The notes beneath the pieces were generated by a model that was not told where the DNA came from, made no database searches, and saw only the letters and a list, made by a program, of their open reading frames with translations. Below are positions 34,701 to 45,711 of a stretch of 64,000 nt of DNA, in pieces. Every line of letters begins with the position of its first letter. The stretch's first letter is position 1. The position numbers were made by a program, and so were the translations under genes. Source of the stretch: Sphagnum magellanicum (Eukaryota; Streptophyta; Sphagnopsida; Sphagnales; Sphagnaceae); NCBI GenBank assembly GCA_021904315.1, contig CM038926.1, positions 2,388,718 to 2,452,717 on the forward strand, in the 5' to 3' direction.

Positions 34701-37427
34701 ACACATCAGGAAGACTTGGCACAAAAATGCAAATGAGTATATAATGGTTCAAGGACAACTATTACAACTATAACCATGCAAGTTTGATTTCAATCATTGT
34801 AGTACCAAAATAAATAATCAATTAATGCAATCCTTATGGAAGCAAATATAAATTAGTTGTAAACTAATTCAAAAATTGAGCAAAAACATCATTAATCACC
34901 TAACTAATTCAATCATTGTGGAAACAAATAAATTAGTTTCAATCCTTACAAAATTACTTGACTAGCTAGTTTCAGTCCTTATAAACTTAATAAAACATTT
35001 TAGAATGATTTAGTCTTTGTGGAAGCAAATATAAACACTCAAACTAGCTATAAACTCATTCAAGAGTTATAGTCTTGCAAAAACAAAATTAAATACTTAG
35101 CTAATTCAATCATTATGGAAATAAATAAATAAATAGTCAATTGGTTTTAGTCCTTACAAAATCACAAAAGCACTCAAGATTGATCCAATATTTGTGGAAG
35201 TAAATATAAACTATCAAATTGGTTGCAAAGTGACTCAAAATTTGAGCAAAAACAAAAAATTATACACTTCACTGATTCATACATTATGAAAACAAATATA
35301 TATTTATAGCAAACTAGTTTCAGTCCTTAAAAAATCAAAATAAGCACTATATTTTAATCCAAGTACAAAATGAACAAAAACATTAAAAACTCCTTTAGTC
35401 CTTACAAAATCAACATAAACATAAAGATTATTTCAGTTTTTACAAAATCAACATAAGCACTCAAGACTATTACAGTCCTTACAAAACCAATACAAGCTCT
35501 CAAGACTAAATTTTCAATTTTACAAAATCAATGTAAACACTCAAAACTACTTAAGTCCTCACAAAATCAACATATATAAGCATTCAAAACTAGCACTATC
35601 CTTAGAAAATAAATACAAGCACTCAAGACTAAAATTTTAGTCCTTGCACAATCAATGTAAACATTCAAGACTACTTAAGTCCTTACAGAATCAACGTAAG
35701 TATTCAAGACTATTTCAATCCTTACAAAATCATTTAATAAACACTTAAAACTACTTCAATCCTTGCAAAAACACATTTAAGTAGTCAAATTGGTTTGAAT
35801 CCATTACAAAATCAAAATAAGCTCTCAACATTGCTTTAGTCCTTACAAAATCAAAATAAACAATCAAGACTCCTCCATCCTTGTAGAAACACATATAAGC
35901 AATCAAATTGGTTTCAATCCTTCACAAAATCAAAATAAGCACCAAAGATTTTTTAATCCTTGTGAGAAGAAATCAAAGCACTTAAACTAATTTGACCTCT
36001 TGCAAAAACAAATGTAAAGACTCAAGACACAATTAATCTTTATGGAAACAAATTTTAAGCATTCAAGTTGATTGAGTCCTTATGGAAAAATAAGCATTCA
36101 AGACTTGTATCCAGTGTTTAAGGAAGTAAACTACACATTCAAATTTCTTAAGTCATGTAGAAAAAATAACAAAACACTCCAAAGACTAATGAAACTTGTC
36201 ATTGTTGAAGCAAAAGCTAGAACTAGGTTCTATGAACATTGGGAGATCAAGGCTTTTGTGTAAACTGGGTATGAAAAATTTGAACAAAAATAGAGCTTCT
36301 ATATGCAAATTTACACAAAATTGGGTTTTGCCTAATGTAAATTTGCACATATAAGTTCATACAACCCTTATATTGTGTTGATTAAGCTTCGCGATCAAAA
36401 TTCAAGACCCTATATTAGGCAGAAGCATTAAAATAAAAGGAAATGCCAAATTATGTCTTACCTCTTTTGGGTCTTGATCAAACACATAAACTGAGAAAAA
36501 CCAAAAACAAAAATAGTTTTAAACACCATGGATTATAGAAGACTTGAAACTAAGACATATGAAGTTAAATGATTAAATCATTTTTGTTTTAAATTTGACA
36601 AATTTGAACAAGTTGATGTACAGTCTTGAACTTCGCTTTAGTTATAAAGTAGATCTACATTTCTAGGTCTTGAAATGCATATAGGCAATGAAAGTGTGCA
36701 AGCAAACAAAATGAACAAAGATAAAAAGATAAAGATTCTAACTTGTGATGTTTGAAGGTAATGCATAGCATGTAATACAAACTCCTTGACCCCTATCCTC
36801 CTTCACACAACATCTTTCCGGTTGGGTGAAATGGATGTTTCTTAGACCCACCAATCAATCACCAATGTTTTCATTGCCTCTGAAATCCTATCAAATCATG
36901 GTGCTTTCTTATAATCTAGCCAAAAAACATCTTGCTTAGTATTAAGTTGGGCACGCCTTAGGTTGGCTTTAAGTATGTTCCACCCGTTGACTCCAAGCAG
37001 TTTGGTTAAAGTTTTATTGCTATTAATGGATTGTGACAATGCTAGTGCACACAATATCCTTATCCATCACTAGTTTTGATGCTTTAAAACCTGTCAAATG
37101 TGTGTTGATGCATGTTTTCATGCTTTGCAACACATCATCCTTTTGTTTTGTAGCCCGTGAATTAACTAGGTAAAGAGGAACCACATTTTTTATAATAGAA
37201 TGACTTAAAAATTTGTCAAAAACATCATGTTGAACTTCAACATGAGCATCTTTTAATTGACTAATAATGTACATGGCCAATTGTCTTGCAACATGTGCTG
37301 AAATTTTTTGTGTTTTTCTACTATAAGAAATCAAGTTAATATCCAAGATGCATTGAATAGGACTTGACTTAACCATGCGATCCAACTCTCTAGCTTGAAA
37401 AACTACTTTTATTGCTTTTGCCGCCAC
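31715..37427 (-). pseudogene. Long transposase-like gene of an unclassified plant transposon family, decayed
   Basis: Blocks read in order on the minus strand. N-terminal block, 37427-36755: KISAHVARQLAMYIISQLKDAHVEVQHDVFDKFLSH, then NKTLTKLLGVNGWNILKANLRRAQLN, VFWLDYKKAP, LVIDWWV and RRIGVKEFVLHAMHY. Middle block, 34020-33045: EFHALKPWFVRRFTTRNTCC, HKRECLLGKCPNCGIQ with a paired-cysteine motif, VKWKSIVIEIVGQT, KAFVLHKYLASWQMF, ENYTMKVQNEIQNMHWH, VVWLDGCYGQFKSSRA. C-terminal block, 32000-31715: EEIEFGLGGEWIVDD, DDPNDPFWILLVIK and EVEDVVICGY. I have seen this block order in repeat proteins of several plants and related animal repeats, but know no formal superfamily name. Stops and frame breaks are frequent. 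The blocks are separated by a minisatellite (34.8-36.1 kb) and AT-rich gaps. Confidence 0.65.
34780..36100 (+). repeat. Degenerate minisatellite, period about 38-45 bp
   Basis: Some thirty imperfect units of the theme agtccttacaaaatcaa followed by .taagcactcaagactac(tt). The array is clearest at 35380-35900 and more degenerate on the left (34.8-35.3 kb). AT-rich, no coding potential. It lies between blocks of the minus-strand transposase-like pseudogene. Confidence 0.85.
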
Positions 37428-37429
37428 TT

Positions 37430-40400
37430 CTTCTACCGCTTTTATTTTTTATTTTCGAGCCCTACACCTCCTTACTCAATCCCAAATGTCAGTCCATTGC
37501 TTCTCTAGGGTAGATTGATGGAAAATATTGCACGTATCACTTGTATTGGAACCGCGATTATCCTCCACTAGCATCACATTTCTTTGCTCCCTGCATTAGG
37601 TCAATCTTCATTCAAAATATCACCAACTTGAAATAAACAACACCTAAACAACAAAGTTCAAAGTTCAAACAAATATCATCATGTAAAATTTTCAAATTTT
37701 ATAACTTAGGTTAATTCAGTTCATTACTTGACTTGAAAAGCTTGATGATGCAACTTGAACTCCAAGTGGCGCCACTATATTCCTTAGCATTTCAAGTTAA
37801 ACATGTGTTATAGTTTGCAATCAAACTTGCATCTTGCATCGAGAGATGACTTCGGATGGAGTTCACACGAAATAGATTCTTGAGGTGGTTCATGCCACTT
37901 GGGACGCCAAGGAGGTTAGGTATCCAACAATTATTTAACAATCTTTTCATGCGAGTGTAATAACCTAGCTGATATAGCTGAAGTATAATGACGATGTAAT
38001 GCATTTGGTGTTACATACCCTATAACTCCTACAAGTTACATCAAACTCTCTAGAGGTTTGAAAAATACATCATAATCATAATCATCTATTTTGTCTTCCT
38101 CTAAAATGAAATTCTTTTTTAAAATCTCCCAGAAAACATCACTAACTTTCTCCTAGTGAAACTTCCTTCGAGGCATGGTTGTGTTCCAACTTCTTGCATT
38201 TATAGAATGCACATAATCCCCATGGCAAAGTTCAACAATTGCACAATCACATTAAGCTCTATAAAGAATTATGACACTAAACCTGAACCCGTTACAATCT
38301 TGCCTCACTCATTTTCTTGCATTTTGAACTATTATTGTTCACCTTCCATATTGCAATGGGCAATTTCAAACCATAATGCAAGATGCTACAACTTGAAGAT
38401 GTTTAAGAGCAAAGTTTTTATGAAAGTGTGCATTGTGCATAAATTCTAGTGTGGGTGGCAACTTCACTTTGACCTAATGGTTTAACGGGGAATGTGATCG
38501 TGACTGTTCTATAGTATGGATGCACATTTCAAATAATTGGAACAGACGGCCTGGATGTAATGTAGCCTTAATGAAATTCATGAATATATAAACTTTGGTT
38601 TCAATTTATTTATATTTTGGATGCTCATAAATTTTATATTTAAAAAAAAATACTTAAAGTCTTCATGTATATATATGTGTAATATTCATAAATTTTTTAT
38701 GTACATTTTATTTTAAAATTATGCACATTATAAAATTGACATTTGAATTTTTTATTTAAATCAGTAAATTTGATAACACAAGTGTACAATACCTAAGTTT
38801 CATTAAATATTTTGGATTTTTGTAATTAATTTAAAAATAAATGCATGAAAAAAATGTCCCTAAGATGCAACTTGGTAGTTTCATTTAGATATCTTACATT
38901 GAACATGTGTTTAATACACTTTAAAATAATTTTAATTTGGGTTGATTTCTCCATTCTAATGTTCAATAACTAAGGACAAAAAACAATTGTTATAGGCATT
39001 TTTGAGTCCTTTTGCACCCTTTATCTTTCCTATTAAATTTTAATATTTTGGAACTTAATAACTTATTATGCAACAATCTTGTGAATGTAAATTAATTTAA
39101 ATGTTTTTTCACCGCATTAATTTTGAAACAAAAATATTCGTAGACCTAAACACTTGTTACATTGTGATTGGTTCATTTGTGCATAAATGCACTTGTTAAA
39201 TTGTGGAATTCGGCAACTTAATCACCATTGAGGAAAAAGGTTTTCGAATAAAAACATGAAAGTAGAACATGTATTTTGTCTACCTACCATCATGTTACAA
39301 CTACCGTCCTCCATCATGCAACATCCATCGTCATGCACATATCATCATCAGCAAATTTGAAAAGGCCCCCCTAGTTGCCTACAGACCTCCAATAGCTATT
39401 GCCTACCATTTCCACCAATTGCAAACCCTTTGTAATTATTGTTTCTTGTTTACCATTACATTACCTTCCCTACAAACGTCAAATTTCATGTTTACCTGGT
39501 TGCTACTTTTTGATGGTAACTACCATCATGTGGCAGAATGTATTTTCTACTCTAATAGCAAGTACAAAAATATTTTCATTGTAAAAGAAAATAATAACCA
39601 AACTAAAAAATAAATAGTCTACATCAATTAAGAAGGAACTATTTTCCTTACCTTCCTAAAGATCAATACAAATAAGAAAAAATAATGCACTTGACAACCT
39701 TCAACCATTCTCCATTACATAACACCAAGTACAATATTCTTCCATGTTTTTCTCTTCTTCTCACACACGCACACTTCTTCCCCAAGAGAACTCTCTTAAC
39801 CACATCCAATTTAGAATCATACAAAGGAATGATGCACAATCCTTCTCCTCAAAGGATAAATAAAATACCCAAGGATATTCACCACACAAGGGTTGAATCC
39901 TTATCTTCCTAGATTTCTTTATCCTAATCCCTTCCACACACCTTAGTTAAAGGAAATCCATCCATCCCTTATCCACTTGGACGATTTAACTTAGAGGGCT
40001 TTACCCTAGGGTAAATAGAAGATGGTCAGTAGGATACTCACCATTAATAACTAGATAATTACTAGGTTGCCCTTCTAAGTAAACTAAATTAGGCCGATAT
40101 TATATCTATGTTACCCAAATCTAGGAACATGTGACTTAATAAGTTGGAAATGTAAGCAAGTTGTTAAACCTAACAAATGCTTTAACTTGTTATTTAACCT
40201 AACCGATTACTAAACCTGGTGGGTAATGTTATACCGAGTTAAAAAGACAAGTTGAAAGGTTAGTCAATAGGTAGTTTACAGAACCTACACTTGGTAGACA
40301 GGTAGTTGAACATGTAGTTAAACATGGTGTAGTTTTTTGAAAATTTGGACTGATAGTCTAGGTACTAGCTAATGATTGTTTATAATGGTTAGTTATGACT

Positions 40401-40714
40401 GTTGTATTTTGAAATAGCTAGTATAAGATTAGGAGGACAAACTTGTTTAAAGACTTTTGGATCTCATTATTGACTTTGTATTTTCATTATTCATTTATGG
40501 AACATGAATCATTTTCTTTCAACCAATTTTCTTCAAGCTTTTAGTAATTTGTGTACATGTTAGTTTTTGAATGTACATGTTGGTGTAAAAAACTTGTTGC
40601 TGAAAAATCCAAAAGTAGAATAACCTTAATGGGAATAGAAAAACCCATTAACTCGTTAACCTTTCACAAAATTTTGATTTGTTACATGTTTGCTTGTTTT
40701 TGTGACAACTTTAA
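37430..40714. other. No gene recognised
   Basis: AT-rich. A 70-codon minus-strand stretch at 37792-38004 (NLLGVPSGMNHLKNLFRVNSIRSHLSMQDASL) looks like decayed coding sequence and may be an upstream part of the transposase-like gene, unproven. Otherwise short ORFs only. Near 40100-40340 short ttaaacctaac/gttaaacatg motifs recur. Confidence 0.4.
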
Positions 40715-41724
40715 TGTTGCAACCCTAGCTTTGGGCTCATAACCAAGGCAAAGGGGTTACAAGGTTGCAGGCCAAGAGGAAGCCCAGGAGTCAAGGCAAA
40801 GAGGTTACAAGGTTACGGGCCAAGAGGAAGTTCGGGAGTCAAGGCAAAGAGGTTGCAAGGGTGCGGGCCAAGAAGAAGCCCGGGAGTCGCATCACATACT
40901 CCCGAGAGTGTAAGAAAGTGTCAGGGAGTATGAGGGAGTGAACCCTCACAATCCCAAGGCAACTCCCACTTTGGGAGATGGAGTCCCAATGGACTCACAA
41001 AACTTCAAAAAGCCATTTCAGGGGTCAAAACTCAATGGCTTGTGGCGTTCTTTGTACCATTGAAAAGCTCTTGAAACTCAGATGTCTAAAATGGGCTCGC
41101 ATTGCTGATTTGGATATCTGAAATAGAAGTTATGGCCAAAAGAAGGGCCGGGAGTCAAATTGCCAATTTGACTCCCAACCAGAAAAAGTCAAGAATCGAC
41201 CCCATTTACTTGGTTGTAGAAGGCGTGAGACATACCATTAGAAAGCTCTTGATGAGAGCTACAACTTTGCTTCAAACCGCATCTCGATCCGAGGTTTGTT
41301 CGCAAAGTTATGATGGGGCTCGAAAGTTGCGAAAGTCCCAACTGGCGTGATTTTAGGATTCCTGAGAGAGAAAAGCCATTTGGATGTGGGCTTCGTGGCT
41401 AGCCACAAAGTATACTATAAATGGGAAGGTGATGGCTTCCCCCAAGTCCGAGCCGTGGTGAATCTAGTGTGTTCGTGTTGCTCGTGGTTCGTCTTAGCAC
41501 CAAAGGTGCTCCAACTATGCACTAACCACTTTGTGTGGGTTATGTGCATGCCTATGTGAGTGAGTGAAGCTTGTCAACTCTTCCTAGTCCCATCTCGGAG
41601 CTCCAACACAACCCTCTACCCTTCAAAGTGTTGTGAGCTAAGGAGCGTGCCTCGACTCCTTCCTTTTCCGTTGTCTTATACTTGGACTCACATTTGAGTC
41701 CTTCAAGGAATTGGGAGTGCGTCA
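40715..41724 (+). mobile_element. Solo LTR (family B), complete length
   Basis: Begins TGTTGCAACCCTAGC and ends GGGAGTGCGTCA. It has three 48-bp tandem units at the start, the inverted repeat gggagtcaaa/tttgactccc at 41150-41177, and a TATA box (tataaat, 41416-41422) followed by gggaaggtgatggcttcccc. No 5-bp target duplication is visible (left tttaa, right cggat), so the flanks may have been rearranged. Length 1010 bp. Confidence 0.88.
40744..40887 (+). repeat. Three 48-bp tandem units inside the LTR
   Basis: Units 40744-40791, 40792-40839 and 40840-40887, each starting caaggcaaag.ggtt and ending ggagt. The related LTR at 8732-9615 has two units and the one at 23530-24425 has one. Confidence 0.92.
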
Positions 41725-42089
41725 CGGATTGAAGTTTCTATTTCTTTTTTTAATTTGAAAATGTTAGGAATAAGGTGAGGTTAGTGTAAAGTTTTTGAAG
41801 TAAATAGGTGCCCAATTTGTAAAAGAAGTTTTATATAAACTCTTGACTATTAGGAAGGGTCGTTTTGAAAAAAAATTATGTTAAAAAATAATGCAAGGGC
41901 TTTCCTAAAACCTATTGATTTTAGAAAATGTCAAAAGTAATTACTATAAGTCTTAAAAGATAGTTATAATAGGTTAGACATTAACCCGTTTCAGAGTCAC
42001 ATATCCACAAGGCACCTGGCCTATTGGATGAGTACTTGGTCTAGGCAAAAGATTATAAGTCTCACATCACAAACCAATTTCAAGAGGAA

Positions 42090-42445
42090 ACCAAGGTGCT
42101 AGAACTATAACTTGTTCATATTGTCAATAGGTAGGACACCTATTCAACCATTGTCCATTTGTTGATGATAAATTAAGGCAATTACTACAAGAGGAGGTGA
42201 TGAATTTTCATCAACCTGTCCTTCCAACCACTACAATAGTAATACCCAATGTGCTTGTACTAGAAACTCAAGCCATGAATCCTAGTATAAGTCATACAAC
42301 AATACATGTTAACAGGTATTTATATTATGGCACCAATTACCAAGTTATTCAAAAAAGCTAAAATGTTTGAATGGACTGTTGAATGTCAAACTTGGGAAAA
42401 TATCGATAATTGTTACATTCAAGCTCCTATATTCATCAGTCCTAA
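42090..42445 (+). pseudogene. Ty3/gypsy scraps: gag zinc knuckle and RT/RNase H linker
   Basis: A CCHC knuckle at 42122-42163 (CSYCQ.VGHLFNHC, with an in-frame TAG) is followed by FVDDKLRQLLQEEVMNFHQPVLP. After a jump near 42320 come APITKLFKKAKMFEWTVECQTWENI and YIQAPIFISPN, which belong to the RT/RNase H junction. Protease and most of RT are missing between them, so it is an internally deleted copy. Confidence 0.7.
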
Positions 42446-44125
42446 TTAACAATGACTAAAAGATCAGATTGATTCATTTGACATTGGATTGAAACACATG
42501 TAAGGAATCCATAATAGACAAGATTAACTTGATCCTACATGAATTGAAATGTTGCAAAGAAACTACGAACTGGACCTTGGGGTTCTTGGATTATGATTTA
42601 CTTCAAGAAAATAAAATTTTGTTACATCACAAACTTACCTTGCAATGATTTGATAATGGAAGTTGTGTCAAATCTATTTTCTCATAGATTTGTACCTTTT
42701 ATGCACATATTTCGTGCATCCAAATGCCCATTGCATTCATACAATGCTCACACTAAAAAGTTACAAGTAGAAATGATATTTAATTTGCATGAAGATGTTG
42801 ATAAAAAATTTTGTACAATGGAAACACGCATTTACAATATAAGAATCATGCATCAAGCATAACATAAAAGAAATGAGATTATTCATTGCTTTTGTGAAGT
42901 TTCTTTATACCTAGTATTCACGTGATATCAACATGACAAATTCACTATTTTACTATGATAATGAAACAAATGAAAAATTTGATATTTCCTATTCTTTTAG
43001 TTCTTATATAATCTACTAATTTCCACACATTTAATTCGTGTAAAATCTATTGTCAATGCCTTCTAATAGGCTGAACATTATAAGATGAGTCTAGTGTTTC
43101 ATTTCGAAGTTGAAACAAATAACCTTGGTTTGGAGGGCAAATGTGTTGTTATGGTTGCACACATTGGCTTGTTCATACCGTTCATATGTGGATAATAAAA
43201 TTTCCTTGGGTAACCTTGCTATCAAATGCAATAGTATCAATATGTTACATCAACACATTTTAATTACTCAAAGATTAGTTAATTTGGTTTTAGAAAAATT
43301 GTGAGGTTGTTTTTGAACCTAATCAAACAACCCATGTAGAAATTTGATTCTTCATATGCCCAAGGGCTTTGACTATAAAAATGATTACACAAGAAAATTG
43401 AACCACCATTTCATTACTTAGCAACACATGTGAGAGCACAACATGAGGAACTAAAACTAAAAGAAGTTACACATACCTGTATGTACATATTTCAAATGGC
43501 ATAGGATGCACATTCAACTTGAAGTTATATATCCCAACTTCCTCAATCCCAAACTAGTTTGGTAAGTCCTTGGGCAAAACACCACACAAACATCAAGACC
43601 TATAACACAACAACTCAATTGACCATCCCAACCTCATATGTAGGAAGGCGTTGTGCAATAGTAAAAGGTTGATATGTCTTAACTGTAATTTATAGAGCAC
43701 AACTCTGACAAGGCAAAAGGCTTTTATGTATGATTGCCATGCAAACAATTGTCATGTCTTTTTATGTCATTTTATGTGTAAACAAAGGCAATAAATTTAC
43801 TTTTAGATCTGTATTCCACTAAAATTATTTTCTAGAAAAGTTTTGATGCATAGCAACCCTGACATTTTAAACAACTTGAACAAGACTGGCCATGAACATA
43901 AGGAATGCATGATTACCAGTTTTGTCACACCAAGGTCATCTTTAAGCATTTACAACAATACATCCCATCACTGTTGTGAACTCCAACATAAATTAAAAAA
44001 GGATGACAACGAGAATTGCATGCTTTCGAAAACTATAATTTCTTGTTCCTTCCATCTCACTGGCTATTGGATGGAAGTTCTACCACTGAGCTTTATTTTC
44101 AAGGTCATGCATTGGTGATCTAGGC
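42446..44125. other. No gene recognised
   Basis: AT-rich sequence with short ORFs only. The 91-codon plus-strand stretch at 43843-44118 has no recognisable motif. Confidence 0.35.
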
Positions 44126-44500
44126 TGTTAAGGAAATAGGTAGATTACATGATTTTTAGGTTTACAGGACATTACGAGTAGGAATAGGTCATTAGATATT
44201 TGGGAGGATTTGAATTTTGAATTCTTACTAAGTTGTTTTTCTTATTGATCGATGGTGACTTGTGGATGGTTTAAGGGGGAAGTTTTGGGAAGTTGGACTC
44301 ATTCATAGACACATGTTTTTGGAGTAGGGAGGAAGAAAGAAGAATACTTGGTAGAACCATAGATTCTAAAATAGAATACCACAAATTAAGAACTTTTATA
44401 CAAATATATTTTTCAAAGTCATGTTTTCTAGGGTTGTGTTTTTTATTGAAATTTCAGTAAACAAGAAGATTACAAATCTTTCTATGAATTTTCATTATGA
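44126..44500 (+). mobile_element. LTR fragment (family C)
   Basis: Begins tgttaaggaaataggtagat and aligns with the LTR at 15103 for about 280 bp. Its 3' end is not resolved; it abuts the 3' end of the minus-strand TNP2 gene. Confidence 0.55.
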
Positions 44501-45071
44501 ATTTGTTATGTGCAATTTATGCCACATTTATCAATCCACGTCATTGTCTCCAAGTGTGCCCACTAGCATTGGATTAACTACTTTAGCCACAATTCGCTTG
44601 GAATGTGGTTCTTTTTGGAGGACAACCCTCCAATCAGAGCCAATCATGGTATCTGGCACCAAAAATACCTACATCAGCCAACATATGCATTTTAATGTCA
44701 AAACCTTGAGAAATTGCTAGTAGATGTCTATTGGGATCCTTTGGTTGTTGTCTAATGATTTTAAGGTTGGGTATTTTTTAATCGTTTGGACCAGGGTTCT
44801 TTCTAATGTTATTTGACAAATGCCTACCAACATTACATGTCGCAACCCCACTTTGTCCAAGTGTGGGGGTGAAGCCCAACACTTGGAAAAGTTGGAGGTT
44901 GGGAGTCTTCCGGGACTCCCGAATGTTCAGAGCTCGACAGCAAGAGGCAAAACACCTCGCATTGGGGTGTTCTTGGTGTCATTGGAAAGGTCTTGAAACG
45001 TAGATATCGAAAATGCCCTCGCATTGGCAATTCGGACATTTGCAGCCCAAGTTATGGGCAAAAGAAGGGCC

Positions 45072-45098
45072 GGGAGTCAAATTGGCAGTTTGACTCCC
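45072..45098. repeat. Perfect 10-bp inverted repeat in the LTR
   Basis: gggagtcaaa, a 7-nt spacer (ttggcag), then tttgactccc. It is repeated in the 3' LTR at 51219-51245 and conserved in the other LTRs near 9220-9250, 24069, 28910 and 41150. It lies about 260 bp upstream of the TATA-like site. Confidence 0.85.
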
Positions 45099-45354
45099 GA
45101 CCACTAAAAGTCGAGAATCGACCTCTTCCCGACGTCCGATTTGAGCGTGCGACATGGCGTTGGAAAGATCTCGACGAGCGCTACAACTTTGTTTCAGACC
45201 TCGTCGCGATCGGAGGTCAGGGCGAGAAGATATGACCTCCCAAAGTCCCGGGACTCCAACCGGGACGATTTCGGGACAATTTCGGGACTCCAACTTGGGA
45301 GTCCCGGGAATTTGTGCCATTTGGATGTAGCCTCGGTGGCGAGCTGCAGAGAAT

Positions 45355-45362
45355 ACTATATG
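45355..45362 (+). promoter_or_regulatory. TATA-like element of the LTR promoter
   Basis: actatatgg, followed by the conserved gggaaggtggtggcttcccc. In the related LTR at 40715 the same place reads tataaat. It is the probable start of U3-driven transcription. Confidence 0.55.
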
Positions 45363-45670
45363 GGGGAAGGTGGTGGCTTCCCCCGAGTCCGGGCCGTGGT
45401 GAGTCTTGTGTGTCCAAGTGCCCGTGGCAAGTCCCAACACCAAAGGGTGTCCCGAATGCTAAACTAACCTCGTGGGGTTGGTTTTTGGATGCAGAATCAC
45501 ACAAGTTAAGCTAGTCCCTCTTCCTAGTCTAATCCCGGGGCTCCCAACCCGACCCTCTACCCCTTTCTAGAGTTGGAAGCCGGGAGCGTGCTACCAAGTT
45601 CAACTTTCCGCAACTTGACTTTGTGAAACCCTCAAGTGGATTTCACCCCGTGACTTGGGAGCGCGTCACG

Positions 45671-45682
45671 TGGTATCAGAGC
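45671..45682 (+). other. Primer binding site (initiator methionine tRNA)
   Basis: TGGTATCAGAGC starts two bases after the 5' LTR, the standard complement of the 3' end of plant initiator tRNA-Met. It primes minus-strand DNA synthesis. Confidence 0.93.
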
Positions 45683-45711
45683 AAGTGGTGAAGCTCACTT
45701 CTTGGGTTGGA

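Larger units (their letters stand above)
44838..45668 (+). repeat. 5' LTR of the chromovirus (family A)
   Basis: TGTCGCAACCCC...GGGAGCGCGTCA, 831 bp. Contains the inverted repeat at 45072-45098 and a TATA-like actatatgg at 45355-45362. Confidence 0.97.

Noticed and set aside
34780..36100. CRISPR-like array
   Set aside because: The units are degenerate, with no constant repeat separated by unique spacers, and the genome is plainly eukaryotic. It is a minisatellite.
44979..45504. Overlapping ORFs of 154, 108, 95 and 80 codons in the LTR, repeated at 51126-51651
   Set aside because: They occur in both LTRs and, as pieces, in all related solo LTRs, on both strands and in several frames, with no domain. 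They are by-products of the GC-richer LTR.
45655..45711. Earlier in-frame ATG for the polyprotein
   Set aside because: It lies inside the LTR and the frame runs through the primer site. The ATG at 45712 follows the primer site and starts a typical basic gag N-terminus.
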